A DNA stretch of 64,000 nucleotides from Streptomyces sp. Ag109_O5-10 (lineage in GTDB: Bacteria > Actinomycetota > Actinomycetes > Streptomycetales > Streptomycetaceae): positions 6,386,001-6,450,000 of the forward strand of contig NZ_FNTQ01000001.1 in the NCBI RefSeq assembly GCF_900105755.1. Reading direction: 5' to 3'. A model generated the notes under the pieces. That model was given only the letters and a program-made list of their open reading frames with translations. It searched no databases and was not told the origin of the DNA. The translations under genes and the position numbers were made by a program. Numbering within the stretch: position 1 is the stretch's first letter; each line of letters begins with the position of its first letter. Below, piece after piece: positions 16,507 through 27,944 of the stretch.

Positions 16507-18741
16507 TCAGTTGGACTTCGGGTCCGGCGTGGAGCCGTACGCCGCCAGGAACTTGTCGCGGAACGCGCTCATCTTCCACACCGGGGCGTTGTGCGCCGGC
16601 CGCAGACCGTCCGTCCAGTTCCAGGAGTTGACCGCGTCCAGCACCTTCGGGTCCTTGGCGACGATCGAGATCGGCACGTCACGGCTGGCGTGGTTGCCGC
16701 TGACACGGGCGATCGGCTGGTGGTCGCCGAGGAAGACCAGCACCGTGTTGTCGTTGCCGTAGCGCTCCAGCCACTCGGTGAGCGCGGTCACCGAGTACTG
16801 GACCGACTTGCCGTACTCCTGGCGGGACTTGGTGGTGTCGGCGATGACGTCGGACGCCTTGTTGCCGGCCTTCTGGATGGCGTTGAAGACCGAGCCGTCG
16901 CCCAGCTGGTCCCACGGCACCATCTTCGGGATCGGCGCCCACGGCTGGTGGCTGGAGGTCAGGATCAGGAACGACATCCGGGACTTGCCGTCGGCCGGCT
17001 TCTTGCTGTGCACCCGGTCCTGGAACTGCTGGAGCGCGTACTGGTCGGGCATCGTCGACCAGCTGAACTTCGGTCCCCGGTAGCCGAGCTGGAAGGCGTT
17101 GTAGACCTTGTCGAGGCCGTAGTAGCTCTGCTCCGGCCAGCCCTTCTGGATACCCGGCATCACGCCGACCGTGTCGAAGTCACCGGTCTTCTGGAACGCC
17201 TTGGTGATGCTCAGGTGGTCGCTGGCCATCACGGTCCGGTAGCGCTGCTGGTTGCTGACCCACAGGCCCGACATGGTGGTGGAGTGCCCGAGCCAGCTGC
17301 TGCCGCCGTAGGTCGCCGAGGTCAGCCAGCCGCTCTTCGCGTGGTAGCCGGCCTTCGCGAGGGCCTGGGTCCGGACGGCGAGGGTGTTGTCGACGCCGGG
17401 CGCCTCGATCGGGTCCTCGATGGCGCTGCGGCCGTAACTCTCGATGAACGTGAAGACGACGTCCTTGCCGCGCAGGCTGGTCAGCAGCTGGTCGGGCGGG
17501 GTGTTCCCGAAGGCGTCCACCTTGGCGACCTTCCGGAACTCCGCCTCGTCGCGCAGGGTGTCCCGCACCTGCTGCGACCTGGCCTTCAGCGCGACGGCGG
17601 TGCGGTCGGAGGCCAGCGGCACCCCGCCCAAGCCCTGGAGGCCGAAGGAGGAGCAGGTGATCCAGACGACGCCGGCGATCAGCGTGCCCCGGGTGGCCCG
17701 CCCCGGATGCCGGGCCAGCAGATTGCTCAGCCGTACCGTCGCCAGGGCGAGCAGCACGAACAGCAGCAGCAGGAGGACGACGGCACTGACACTGATGGCG
17801 ACGGTGGCGGTCCGCCCCAGCGTGTCCTCCAGGTACGCCTCGGCGTCGCCGAGCAGGCTCCAGTCCAGGACGGGGTTGAAGTTCCGGCCGAGGTATTCGT
17901 AGAACCCCATGTCCATGAAGTTGACCAGGGTCAGCGCACCGAGCACGACACCGAACACCACGGCCATGACGATGCGGGGCCGTCGGGGCAGCACCAGCGC
18001 GACGGCGGCGGCGACGACCCCCTCGGACGGTATCCGCAGGAACTTCGCCGGCCCGAGCCCGGCGAGGGAGTTCGGCATCACCAGCGCCGCGATCACGAGC
18101 ACCGCGCAGAGCACGTTGACGCCGATCGACAGCGCGGAGGAAGCGGTGGGATGCGCGTCCCGCCAGGTCTGCCGCCGCTCCCGGACCCGCCCACTCCAGG
18201 CGGCCCACCCGCGCCGACGGGGACGAGGGCCGTCTTCCGGGACGGGGACGCTCTCGGATCCGGCGTCGGCGTCGACGGCGGCCTCGGTTCGGTCGGCGGC
18301 TTCGGTCTTGGGGCCGGCGGCGGCTTCGGCGGCTTCCGGCTCGGCCTCGGTTCCGTCGGCGGCTGCGGCTTCGGGCTCGGTTCGGTCGGCGGCTGCGGCG
18401 GCTTCCGTCTTGGGGCCGGCGGCGGCTTCGGCGACTTCCGGCTCGGGCTCGGTTCCGTCGGCGGCTGCGGCGGCTTCCGGCTCTCGCTCGGTTCCGTCGA
18501 CGGCTTCCGGTTTGGTGCCGGCTTCGGCTTCGGTGTCGGTCTCGGCGGTCGTTTCGGGCGCGTTGTCGGTCTCGGCGGTCGCCTCGGGCGCGGCGTCGCC
18601 CGGCTCGGCGACGGGCACGGACTCGGCCGTGGCCGCCGCCGGCTCGGACTTCGGGGCCTCGGATTCCTCCGGCGGGGTTGCGCGTTCGGACGGCCCGGAC
18701 GGCGTGTCCGATGGCTGGCGAATGCTCGTGTGCTGAGACAA
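16507..18741 (-). CDS. Membrane sulfatase-family protein (LTA-synthase / phosphoglycerol-transferase-like) with Ala/Glu-rich N-terminus
   Basis: About 744 residues. I favour the TTG at 18741 (MSQHTSIRQ), which has an AAGGA site eight bases upstream; an ATG at 18810 is possible but lacks one. Residues 1 to about 190 are low-complexity Ala/Glu/Pro/Thr with an imperfect repeat of the type AAAGPKTEA. Then come about five membrane helices (about 210-390) and an extracellular alkaline-phosphatase-fold domain: FIESYGRS (metal-binding Glu), GGSSWLGHST (nucleophile region), SSHQPWAP and LGDHQP. This fold transfers or cleaves phosphate/sulfate esters of cell-envelope glycans; in actinobacteria the substrate is generally unknown. 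Convergent with dus. Confidence 0.85.
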   Translation of the reverse strand: MSQHTSIRQPSDTPSGPSERATPPEESEAPKSEPAAATAESVPVAEPGDAAPEATAETDNAPETTAETDTEAEAGTKPEAVDGTEREPEAAAAADGTEPEPEVAEAAAGPKTEAAAAADRTEPEAAAADGTEAEPEAAEAAAGPKTEAADRTEAAVDADAGSESVPVPEDGPRPRRRGWAAWSGRVRERRQTWRDAHPTASSALSIGVNVLCAVLVIAALVMPNSLAGLGPAKFLRIPSEGVVAAAVALVLPRRPRIVMAVVFGVVLGALTLVNFMDMGFYEYLGRNFNPVLDWSLLGDAEAYLEDTLGRTATVAISVSAVVLLLLLFVLLALATVRLSNLLARHPGRATRGTLIAGVVWITCSSFGLQGLGGVPLASDRTAVALKARSQQVRDTLRDEAEFRKVAKVDAFGNTPPDQLLTSLRGKDVVFTFIESYGRSAIEDPIEAPGVDNTLAVRTQALAKAGYHAKSGWLTSATYGGSSWLGHSTTMSGLWVSNQQRYRTVMASDHLSITKAFQKTGDFDTVGVMPGIQKGWPEQSYYGLDKVYNAFQLGYRGPKFSWSTMPDQYALQQFQDRVHSKKPADGKSRMSFLILTSSHQPWAPIPKMVPWDQLGDGSVFNAIQKAGNKASDVIADTTKSRQEYGKSVQYSVTALTEWLERYGNDNTVLVFLGDHQPIARVSGNHASRDVPISIVAKDPKVLDAVNSWNWTDGLRPAHNAPVWKMSAFRDKFLAAYGSTPDPKSN
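18270..18690 (-). repeat. Low-complexity imperfect tandem repeats inside the sulfatase-family gene
   Basis: On the plus strand this stretch is built of GGCTTCGG/TCGGCGGC-type units, two of which (around 18302 and 18405) repeat almost exactly. They encode Glu/Ala/Thr/Pro-rich segments, including two copies of AAAGPKTEA. The array is in frame, so length changes would alter only the cytoplasmic N-terminal tail. Confidence 0.7.
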
Positions 18742-18877
18742 CCCGGAGGTCCTTCCGTGCGAGACCCGTGAAACGGAAGCGGGCCCACGCTCGGAGGCCG
18801 AGCCCGCCACATGTCCGTACGGCCCTCATTAGGCCCGTGTTCAGGCCATTCGGCAAACACCGGGCAAACACAGCGTC

Positions 18878-18940
18878 CTGCAGGCGCCCCGGACGGGGCG
18901 CTGGGGGTCCCCCCCGGCCGAAGGCTGGAGGAGGAACTGC
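18878..18940. repeat. Dispersed GC-rich repeat, long form, reverse copy
   Basis: GGGGCGCTGGGGGT, the palindromic cassette (CCCGGCCGAAGGCTGGAGGAGG), then GAACTGCGCGACCAGCC. It lies just past the 3' end of the glycogen-debranching-type gene and before the sulfatase-family gene on the same strand, so it may insulate the two. Confidence 0.7.
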
Positions 18941-18987
18941 GCGACCAGCCCCCACGCACCCGCACCCGACGGACGGCCCCCAGCCCC

Positions 18988-20925
18988 CTACGCCCCGCCC
19001 ACGGCGGTGAGCAGCGCCAGCGGAGCCGCCGCCGACCGGGACTCCCGCACGCACGCGTGCGGATACGGCACCGGCTCCGGATGCGAGTCCCTCCCGTACC
19101 CGGCCAGCACCTCCGGCAACCGGTGCCCGCCCGCCGTCGCCGCGTCCACCAGCCCGTGCGCCACGGCCCGGGCCTCGTCGTGCAGCCCGTACCGGGCCAG
19201 TCCCAGCGCGATCAGCGCGTTGTCGTGCGGCCACACCGACCCACGGTGGTACGACAGCGGGTGGTACGCCGCCTGTCCCGCGGCCAGCGTCCGCACCCCC
19301 CACCCCGAGAAGAAGTCCGGCTCCAGCAGCCGCCGCCCGACCACCTCCCCGTACTCCTTGTCCAGCAGCCCGGACCACAGCAGATGCCCGGCGTCCGAGG
19401 CGAGCGCGTCGACCTGCCGGCCCTCCCCGTCGAGCGCCAGCGCCGGGAAGGCGGCGTCCCGCATCCAGAAGTCCTGCTGGAACCGGTCCCGCAGATCACC
19501 GGCGGCCTGCTCCAGGAGCGCCGCGTACGTCTCGTCGGCCCACACCGTCCGCGCCAGCCACGACGTCCGGCGCAGCGCGTCGTAGGCGTACCCCTGGGCC
19601 CCGGCCGCCATCACGGTCCCCATCGGCCGGCTGCCGTCGGCGGAGCAGATCGCGCCGGGGGAGTCCTTCCAGTTCTGGTTGGCGAGGCCGCCCTTGTCCG
19701 CGCGGTAGACCAGGTAGCCGCGCGAGGTCAGCCCGCCGTGGTCGAGCATCCACCCGACGGCCGCCCGGGCGTGGCGTTCGAGCCGCCGGGCCATCTCGGC
19801 GTCCCCGGTCTGCTCGACGTACGCGCCGAGCAGGATCAGGAACAGCGGGGTCGCGTCGACCGAGCCGTAGTAACGCCCGTACGGCACCTGCCCGAAGTGG
19901 GCCAGTTCGCCGTGGCGCACCTCGTGGACGATCTTCCCGGGCTGGGCCACGGAGTGCGCGCCGGTCTCGGTGGCCTGGGTGGCGGCGAGGGCGGGCAGGG
20001 TGGCGGCGGCCAGACGGGGGCGGTAGGGCAGGGCGAAGAGGGAGGTGAGGAGGGCGTCGCGGCCCAGCAGGGTGAGGAACCAGGGGGCCCCGGCCGCCGG
20101 GACCCTGAGCTCCTCGCCGTCCGGTCCGGTGGCCGGCACCTGGAGCGCGGCGAGGTCGGAGAGGCCGCGGGCGCAGGCCGCCGCCAGCTCGGGCCAGCCG
20201 GTCGGGAAGGCGACGCCCTCCACGAACTCGCCCTCCAGCGCGAGGAGCTGTTCGTTCAGCGCGGCCGGGTCGCGGGGCACCCGCAGGGCCCGTTTGTCGC
20301 CGTGCGGGCGCGCCATCACCCGGACGAGCAGTTCGGTGGTGCCGTGCGGTGCCAGCTGCAGCGTCCACACCATCCGCCGGGCGCCGGTGCCGGTCTCCTC
20401 CACGCCGTCCGGGGACGGCTCGGCGGTGATCGACGTGGACGACCGCCACTCGCCCCGGCGGTAGCCGAACTCCAGCCCGTCGTCGAGGACGTGGCGGGAG
20501 CGGACGGCGCCGGACTTGGCATAGGTGCGGTGGTCCGCTCGGAGCTCGAACTGGTCGGTGAAGTCGGCGTCGGCGGTGATCGCGAGCCGGATCGTGGTCG
20601 GCACCGGACGGTTGCTGGTGACCCGCAGGGACTCGACGAACGAGCCGTCGCCGACGGCCTGTTCCCGGAAGAGCGTGTGCGCGGGCGGTTCCTGGCGGCC
20701 GCCGCGCGGGACCAGGACACAGCGCGTGCCGTCCCCGTCGGCGACCGGGGTGAGCACCTCGGGCAGCGCCCCGTCCACCGTCAGCTGCCAGCGGCTGAGG
20801 TGCCGGGCGTCCCGTACGAATAACCCGTCCGGGGAACCGCCGCCCCGCACGCCGCTGATGTCGCCGCGGTCGTCCACTGCCGCGAACGTCGTGCCGTGCA
20901 CGAGCAGATGATGCCGGTCCGTCAT
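18988..20925 (-). CDS. Glycogen-debranching-type protein (amylo-alpha-1,6-glucosidase family)
   Basis: 645 residues, cytoplasmic. The N-terminal domain (about 1-220; LFVRDARHLSRWQL) is the bacterial GDE N-terminal module. The C-terminal (alpha/alpha)6 barrel (about 280-640) carries PWFLTLLGRDALLTS, PYGRYYGSVDATPLF and YHRGSVWPHDNALIA, landmarks of the GH13-independent debranching/GH15-like fold. It probably hydrolyses alpha-linked glucosides; the exact bond is unknown. It follows the glycosidase at 20990 by 64 bases on the same strand, in an operon divergent from a ROK regulator. Confidence 0.9.
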   Translation of the reverse strand: MTDRHHLLVHGTTFAAVDDRGDISGVRGGGSPDGLFVRDARHLSRWQLTVDGALPEVLTPVADGDGTRCVLVPRGGRQEPPAHTLFREQAVGDGSFVESLRVTSNRPVPTTIRLAITADADFTDQFELRADHRTYAKSGAVRSRHVLDDGLEFGYRRGEWRSSTSITAEPSPDGVEETGTGARRMVWTLQLAPHGTTELLVRVMARPHGDKRALRVPRDPAALNEQLLALEGEFVEGVAFPTGWPELAAACARGLSDLAALQVPATGPDGEELRVPAAGAPWFLTLLGRDALLTSLFALPYRPRLAAATLPALAATQATETGAHSVAQPGKIVHEVRHGELAHFGQVPYGRYYGSVDATPLFLILLGAYVEQTGDAEMARRLERHARAAVGWMLDHGGLTSRGYLVYRADKGGLANQNWKDSPGAICSADGSRPMGTVMAAGAQGYAYDALRRTSWLARTVWADETYAALLEQAAGDLRDRFQQDFWMRDAAFPALALDGEGRQVDALASDAGHLLWSGLLDKEYGEVVGRRLLEPDFFSGWGVRTLAAGQAAYHPLSYHRGSVWPHDNALIALGLARYGLHDEARAVAHGLVDAATAGGHRLPEVLAGYGRDSHPEPVPYPHACVRESRSAAAPLALLTAVGGA

Positions 20926-20989
20926 CCCCGGTCCCCTCCTTCGTCCCTCTGGTCGAACGTGCGGTGTCCGGCGAGGACACCCCGTTTTG

Positions 20990-22462
20990 TCAGCTCTTGT
21001 GCAGGTTTTGACGTTCGGTATGTGGCTCTTCGCGCAACGTGGTGTGCGGCGCCGTGTGCTGCCGGCGGTGCAGGTCCAGGGCGAGCGCCGCGGTCCAGCT
21101 GAAGCCGGTGGCGCCGCACGCCTCGCCGGTGTGCGGGTCGACGTACTCGGCGAACGCGCTCGTGTCGGCCGTCCGTACCACCGCCTCGGCGAGGGCGTCC
21201 GCCCGCTCCCGCTCGCCGTGCTCGCGCAGCCCCCGCTCCAGCAGCCAGCCGGTGTTGAACCAGGCGGGCCCGCGCCAGTAGCGGTGCGGGTCGAAAGCCT
21301 CGCCGAGCAGGTCGTAGCTGGGCACCAGGCCGGACCCGGTGCCGAAGTGCGGGCCGTCCAGGGTGCGCACGAGCGCGGCGGCGATCTCCCGGGGCAGGCC
21401 GGGCAGGAGCAGCGGGACCAGCCCGGAGACCCCGCGCTCCGGGATGAGCGAGCCGCCCCCGTCGGCCCCGCCGTCCGTGCCGCCCCGCAGGTCGCGGCAG
21501 AGGAAGATCTCCTTCTCCGGGTCCCACAGCCGGTCCACCAGCGCGGCCGTCAGCCTCTCCGCCCGCGCGTGCCGGGCCGTGCCGGGCGCGCCCAGCTCCC
21601 GCGCGATCCGTGCGAGGGCGTGCTCGGAGGCGATGAGCAGTGCGTTGAAGGCGGGGTCCTCGACGGCGAAGTCCCTGGTCCGGTCGGTGTATCCGGCGTC
21701 GCGGTAGTCGGCCGCCAGCCGTACGTACCGCCCGTAGTCCAGGTCCGTGGGCCGGTCCTCGGCCGCGCCGTGGTCCAGGTCGGCGCGCCGGAAGGAGCGC
21801 GCCGGGGCCGGGACGACCCGGGCGAGCGGGGCGTCCCAGCAGGGGCTGTTGTCCATACCCTGTTCCCAGGGGTGCACGACGGACGCCAGCCCGGCGCCGC
21901 CCAGGTCGCGCCGGTGCAGCAGATAGCGGTGCCAGGCGGCGAGCCGCGGGTAGACGCCGGCCAGGAAGCCCCGTGCCCGCGACAGGCCCGGGTCGGCGAG
22001 GTGCACCAGCCAGGCCGCCAGCGCGTGCACCGGTGGCTGCACGATCCCGGAGGTCTGTACGGTGCGCGGGGCGCCCGCAGCGCGCCCCGCGGTCGAGGAG
22101 CGCCAGAAGTCGGGGCTCGGGAAGTACGCGTCGAGGGGCACGGAGGGGTTGAACACGATGTGCGGGATCCGCCCGTCGCCCCACTGGGCGGCCAGCAGCG
22201 TCTGCAGCTCCGTCTGCGCGCGCAGCGGCGAGAGGTGCCTGAGGCCGATCGCGATGAACGCCGAGTCCCACGACCACTGGTGCGGATACAGGTTCCGGGA
22301 GGGCACGGTCGAACTCCCGGTCCAGTTCCCGTCGAGCACCTGTGCGGCTCTGACGTGCAGCGACCGTCGTGCGCCTGCGCCGGTGGCGGCGCGGGCGGGC
22401 GGCGGATCGTATGCAATGCCGCGGTCGAGCGCATGGGTGGTGAGCTGGGCAGTGCGATCCAC
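20990..22462 (-). CDS. GH63 / MGH1-like glycoside hydrolase
   Basis: 490 residues from the GTG at 22462 (VDRTAQLTTHALD), preceded by GGGGAG; the open frame extending to 23347 overlaps the ROK gene and is a shadow. (Alpha/alpha)6-barrel enzyme: NLYPHQWSWDSAFIAIGL near the N-terminus, then HPWEQGMDNSP, YRDAGYTDRTRDF and RYWRGPAWFNTGWLL, the pattern of mannosylglycerate-hydrolase/trehalase-like proteins. The substrate is uncertain. First gene of a two-gene operon with the debranching-type enzyme; divergent from the ROK regulator. Confidence 0.9.
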   Translation of the reverse strand: MDRTAQLTTHALDRGIAYDPPPARAATGAGARRSLHVRAAQVLDGNWTGSSTVPSRNLYPHQWSWDSAFIAIGLRHLSPLRAQTELQTLLAAQWGDGRIPHIVFNPSVPLDAYFPSPDFWRSSTAGRAAGAPRTVQTSGIVQPPVHALAAWLVHLADPGLSRARGFLAGVYPRLAAWHRYLLHRRDLGGAGLASVVHPWEQGMDNSPCWDAPLARVVPAPARSFRRADLDHGAAEDRPTDLDYGRYVRLAADYRDAGYTDRTRDFAVEDPAFNALLIASEHALARIARELGAPGTARHARAERLTAALVDRLWDPEKEIFLCRDLRGGTDGGADGGGSLIPERGVSGLVPLLLPGLPREIAAALVRTLDGPHFGTGSGLVPSYDLLGEAFDPHRYWRGPAWFNTGWLLERGLREHGERERADALAEAVVRTADTSAFAEYVDPHTGEACGATGFSWTAALALDLHRRQHTAPHTTLREEPHTERQNLHKS

Positions 22463-22582
22463 TCGGGACTCCCCGAAGACGTCCGGCCGACCGGGTTTGG
22501 CAGTGGCTACCGTAGGGTTACGTCTATTTAACACGCAAAACTCAATATGTAATGCAAGCTTGAGAAACACAAGGGGGTGCGC
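22463..22582. promoter_or_regulatory. Divergent promoter region of the glycosidase operon and ROK regulator
   Basis: 120 bases. The stretch from about 22520 to 22570 is strikingly AT-rich for this genome (TTTAACACGCAAAACTC, then ATATGTAATGC), fitting two divergent promoters. An inverted repeat, CTCAA ... TTGAG, spans about 22541-22564 and is a candidate operator for the ROK protein. Confidence 0.5.
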
Positions 22583-23803
22583 ATGACCGGACGTCCCGGC
22601 AGGACCGGCAAGGGCGGCGGACAGGCGAGCGCCGGAGATCTGCTCGAACTGGTGCGCAACGGGCGGGCCGTGACGCGCGGGGCCCTCCAGCAGGCCACCG
22701 GCCTCTCCCGAGCGACCGTCGGCCACCGCCTGGACCGCCTGTTCCGCGCGGGCTGGCTGCGCGAGGGCGCCGGCGGCCCGGTCGACTCCCCGCTGGGTGG
22801 TCGCCCCTCCATCACCCTCGAGTTCGACGACTCCCACGCGGTCGTCCTCGCCGCCGACCTGGACACCCGGCACGCCCGCGCCGCCGTGCTCACGCTCACC
22901 GGCGAGCTCCTCGCCGAGCACTCCGGCACCCTGGTCATCCAGGACGGCCCGGAGGCCGTGCTCGGCGAACTCGGCCGCTGGTTCGCCGAGTTGCTGGAGA
23001 AGGCCGGCCACCGCGCGACGGAGGTGTGCGGGATCGGCCTCGCGGTGCCGGGCCCGGTCGACACCGACACCGGCCGGGTCGTCCAGCCGCCGATCATGCC
23101 CGGCTGGGACGGCTACGACATACGAGGCCGCCTGGCCAGGGCGTTCTCGGAGCACACCGGCGCGCCGGCCGTCCCGGTCCTGGTCGACAACGACGCCAAC
23201 CTGATGGCGTACGGGGAGCAGCGCACCGGGCACCCCGACTGCTCGGCGTTCGTCCTGGTCAAGGTCTCGACCGGTATCGGCGCCGGGGTCGTGGTGGACG
23301 GCTCGATCTACCGCGGCGTCGACGGCGGCGCCGGGGACATCGGCCACATCCGGGTGGGCGCGGAGGCGCAGTGCCGGTGCGGTTCCCGCGGCTGCCTCGC
23401 GGCGGTCGCCAGCGGTGGTGCCGTGGCCCGGCGGCTGGCGGAGGCGGGCGTCCCGGCCGCCTCCGGCTCGGACGTGCGCGACCTACTCGCCTCGGGCCAT
23501 CCCGAGGCGGCAGCGCTGGCCCGGGAGGCCGGCCGTCTGGTCGGGGACGTGCTGGCGACGGTCGTGACCCTGCTCAACCCGGGCGTCCTGATGATCGCGG
23601 GCGACCTGGCGGGCACGCCGTTCCTCACCGGCGTGCGCGAGCTGCTCTACCAGCGGGCGCTGCCCCGCTCCACCGCTCATCTGGACGTCGTGACGTCGCG
23701 GCTGGGGGAGCGGGCCGGGCTGGTCGGAGCCGGGGCGCTGGTCGTGGAGCACCTGTACGCGCCGGAGCGGGTCGAGGAGCGGTTGCTGGCGCTGGGCGTG
23801 TGA
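22583..23803 (+). CDS. ROK family transcriptional regulator
   Basis: 406 residues from the ATG at 22583, preceded by AAGGGGG. Winged helix-turn-helix at about 15-65 (RGALQQATGLSRATVGHRLDRL), then the ROK sugar-kinase-like domain with ATP-site remnants and DNDANLMAYGE. The zinc motif CRCGSRGCL is intact. Such proteins repress sugar-use genes until a sugar or sugar phosphate binds. Divergent from two carbohydrate-active enzymes, its likely targets. No transporter gene is nearby. Confidence 0.93.
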   Translation: MTGRPGRTGKGGGQASAGDLLELVRNGRAVTRGALQQATGLSRATVGHRLDRLFRAGWLREGAGGPVDSPLGGRPSITLEFDDSHAVVLAADLDTRHARAAVLTLTGELLAEHSGTLVIQDGPEAVLGELGRWFAELLEKAGHRATEVCGIGLAVPGPVDTDTGRVVQPPIMPGWDGYDIRGRLARAFSEHTGAPAVPVLVDNDANLMAYGEQRTGHPDCSAFVLVKVSTGIGAGVVVDGSIYRGVDGGAGDIGHIRVGAEAQCRCGSRGCLAAVASGGAVARRLAEAGVPAASGSDVRDLLASGHPEAAALAREAGRLVGDVLATVVTLLNPGVLMIAGDLAGTPFLTGVRELLYQRALPRSTAHLDVVTSRLGERAGLVGAGALVVEHLYAPERVEERLLALGV

Positions 23804-23904
23804 CCGGCGCGTTTCCGGCGGGTTCTGGTGTCCGCCCCCGCGTCCGCATGGTGAACTCCGGCGGTCTGTGGCAGCGTGATTCTCGCCACCCTTGATAAGG
23901 GTTG

Positions 23905-24021
23905 CGCTCAGATGAGCGGATCATGGGCGACTGCACTTCTCCAAGGGGTGGCACTGGGTGCCACCCTTTGATCGTTCATCGATCGAAATCAGGTGTGCAG
24001 TGAGACCGCTCAAGTGAGCGG
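23905..24021. promoter_or_regulatory. Two copies of a GCTCA-NN-TGAGC palindrome upstream of ppdK
   Basis: CGCTCAGATGAGCG at 23905-23918 and CCGCTCAAGTGAGCGG at 24006-24021 share the arms GCTCA/TGAGC with a two-base spacer, about 100 bases apart. Between them are a terminator hairpin and GATCGTTCATCGATC. The whole 23804-24223 gap (420 bases) has no gene. The paired palindromes look like a two-site operator for ppdK; no known regulator comes to mind. Confidence 0.5.
23943..23969 (+). terminator. Hairpin terminator downstream of the ROK gene
   Basis: AAGGGGTGGCAC, three bases, GTGCCACCCTTT: an 11-12-bp near-perfect stem with a TGG loop, about 140 bases past the ROK stop. There is no long T-run, as is common for Streptomyces terminators. 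Confidence 0.65.
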
Positions 24022-24223
24022 AAAGGTGCGGTGCTGAGCGATCTTGTGTTCAAGAAGTGAAAACACGATCCGGTCTCCGCTTGCCAAGCTTTGACTTTCG
24101 ATCCGGTGGCGGACGACTGGTTACGGGCGCATGACACGCAAGCAGACGTACCCAGACGCCTTTGATCTGGGTATGTTCCTGGCCGTCAGGGCAGCCACCG
24201 AGTCTTCCAGGGAGTCGAGACCC

Positions 24224-26944
<2,721 letters not shown>

Positions 26945-27029
26945 GGCCCTCCCAGGCCTCCCGCGAACCCCGGGTCCGCCGTCCGTCCCCGACCCTCAAG
27001 ACCGATGGACGGCGGCCCCGGCACGCAAG

Positions 27030-27066
27030 AAGAGGGGCGGCACCCTGTGCGGGGGTGCCGCCCCTT
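27030..27066. terminator. Bidirectional terminator between ppdK and the DUF3291 gene
   Basis: AGGGGCGGCACCC at 27033-27045, an eight-base loop, then GGTGCCGCCCCTT ending near 27066: a 12-bp stem preceded by AAGA and followed by TT, suited to ending both convergent transcripts. Confidence 0.75.
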
Positions 27067-27123
27067 CGTGGTTGCCGGGGCACGCCTGAGGCCGTTGCGC
27101 CCTCGTTGTGGCCGCCGGGGCAG

Positions 27124-27681
27124 CTAAGCGGTCGGCTCCGTGGTTCCTTCGACGGCCTTGGTCCTGGCCGGCGTTCCGTCCGGGGCGAACGCGTGGTGGA
27201 AGGTGAAGGCGTGCGGCGCGGGGCCGTGGTCGTGAAGGTGTTCCAGCCTGGAGACCCCGTCCTGCCAGGTGGGTGTCACGCCGTCGGAGACCCACCAGAA
27301 CACGTGACTCGGGTGTCCTGTCCTCTCGAACCAGTCGTAACGCCTGTTCAGCGCCTCACGGTGCGGACCGGTGTAGACGGCGTCGAAGGCGGGGCGCAGG
27401 CCGGTCCAGAGGGAGAGGGTGGCGGCCAGGGCGGTGGTTTCCACGGTACGGCCCTTGCCGTACCAGGCCGGTACGGCGAACTCGCCCCACGCACCCCAGT
27501 CCGCCTCGAAGAGCATGCCCCGGTCGCCGTCCGCCGCTTCGGCGTGCGCGAGATACCCGGGGTGGCGGCTGAGTTTCCGGTAGACGGCCTCGCCGGTGTC
27601 GTAGAACTCGCGCGTGAGAGGCGCGGGATCGGCGAGAGGCGACTTCAGGACACCGAACGTGTACAGCGCAAGACGGGGCAT
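27124..27681 (-). CDS. DUF3291-like protein
   Basis: 185 residues, cytoplasmic. Features are MPRLALYTFGVLK at the start, WGAWGEFAVPAWY in the middle and HPSHVFWWV late, which I associate with the DUF3291 dimeric alpha/beta-barrel family; its function is not established. The run of aromatic residues is typical of that barrel. Monocistronic and convergent with ppdK. Confidence 0.8.
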   Translation of the reverse strand: MPRLALYTFGVLKSPLADPAPLTREFYDTGEAVYRKLSRHPGYLAHAEAADGDRGMLFEADWGAWGEFAVPAWYGKGRTVETTALAATLSLWTGLRPAFDAVYTGPHREALNRRYDWFERTGHPSHVFWWVSDGVTPTWQDGVSRLEHLHDHGPAPHAFTFHHAFAPDGTPARTKAVEGTTEPTA

Positions 27682-27944
27682 GCGTTTCTCCCTGGTCGGG
27701 GATGCCTGGGGTGCGGATTCGCGGGCGGCTCAGCCCGGGGCAACTCCTGTGCGACCGTGGGCAGTCGCCGAGGACCGAGGTGAAGGTAGCCGCCTGGGCG
27801 GGCCATGTCGAAGTTGCGTCTTCCTTGTCCAAGTGGCCTCTCGCAGAGGTCATTTCGGGGACGGGGCGGGGCGGGGCGGGCCGCGGGGGGCCGTCTCGTC
27901 GTGCGGGCGGCCGGGGAGGTTTGACGACCTGTTAGCGTGCCCGG

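Noticed and set aside
16465..18771. 768-codon plus-strand ORF opposite the sulfatase-family gene
   Set aside because: It is the shadow of the minus-strand gene, which has membrane helices and conserved motifs; the plus frame gives Gly/Val/Arg-rich sequence without motifs.
22463..23347. N-terminal extension of the GH63-like enzyme across the ROK gene
   Set aside because: It would run antisense through most of the ROK coding region; the GTG at 22462 with GGGGAG is a better start and gives a family-like N-terminus.
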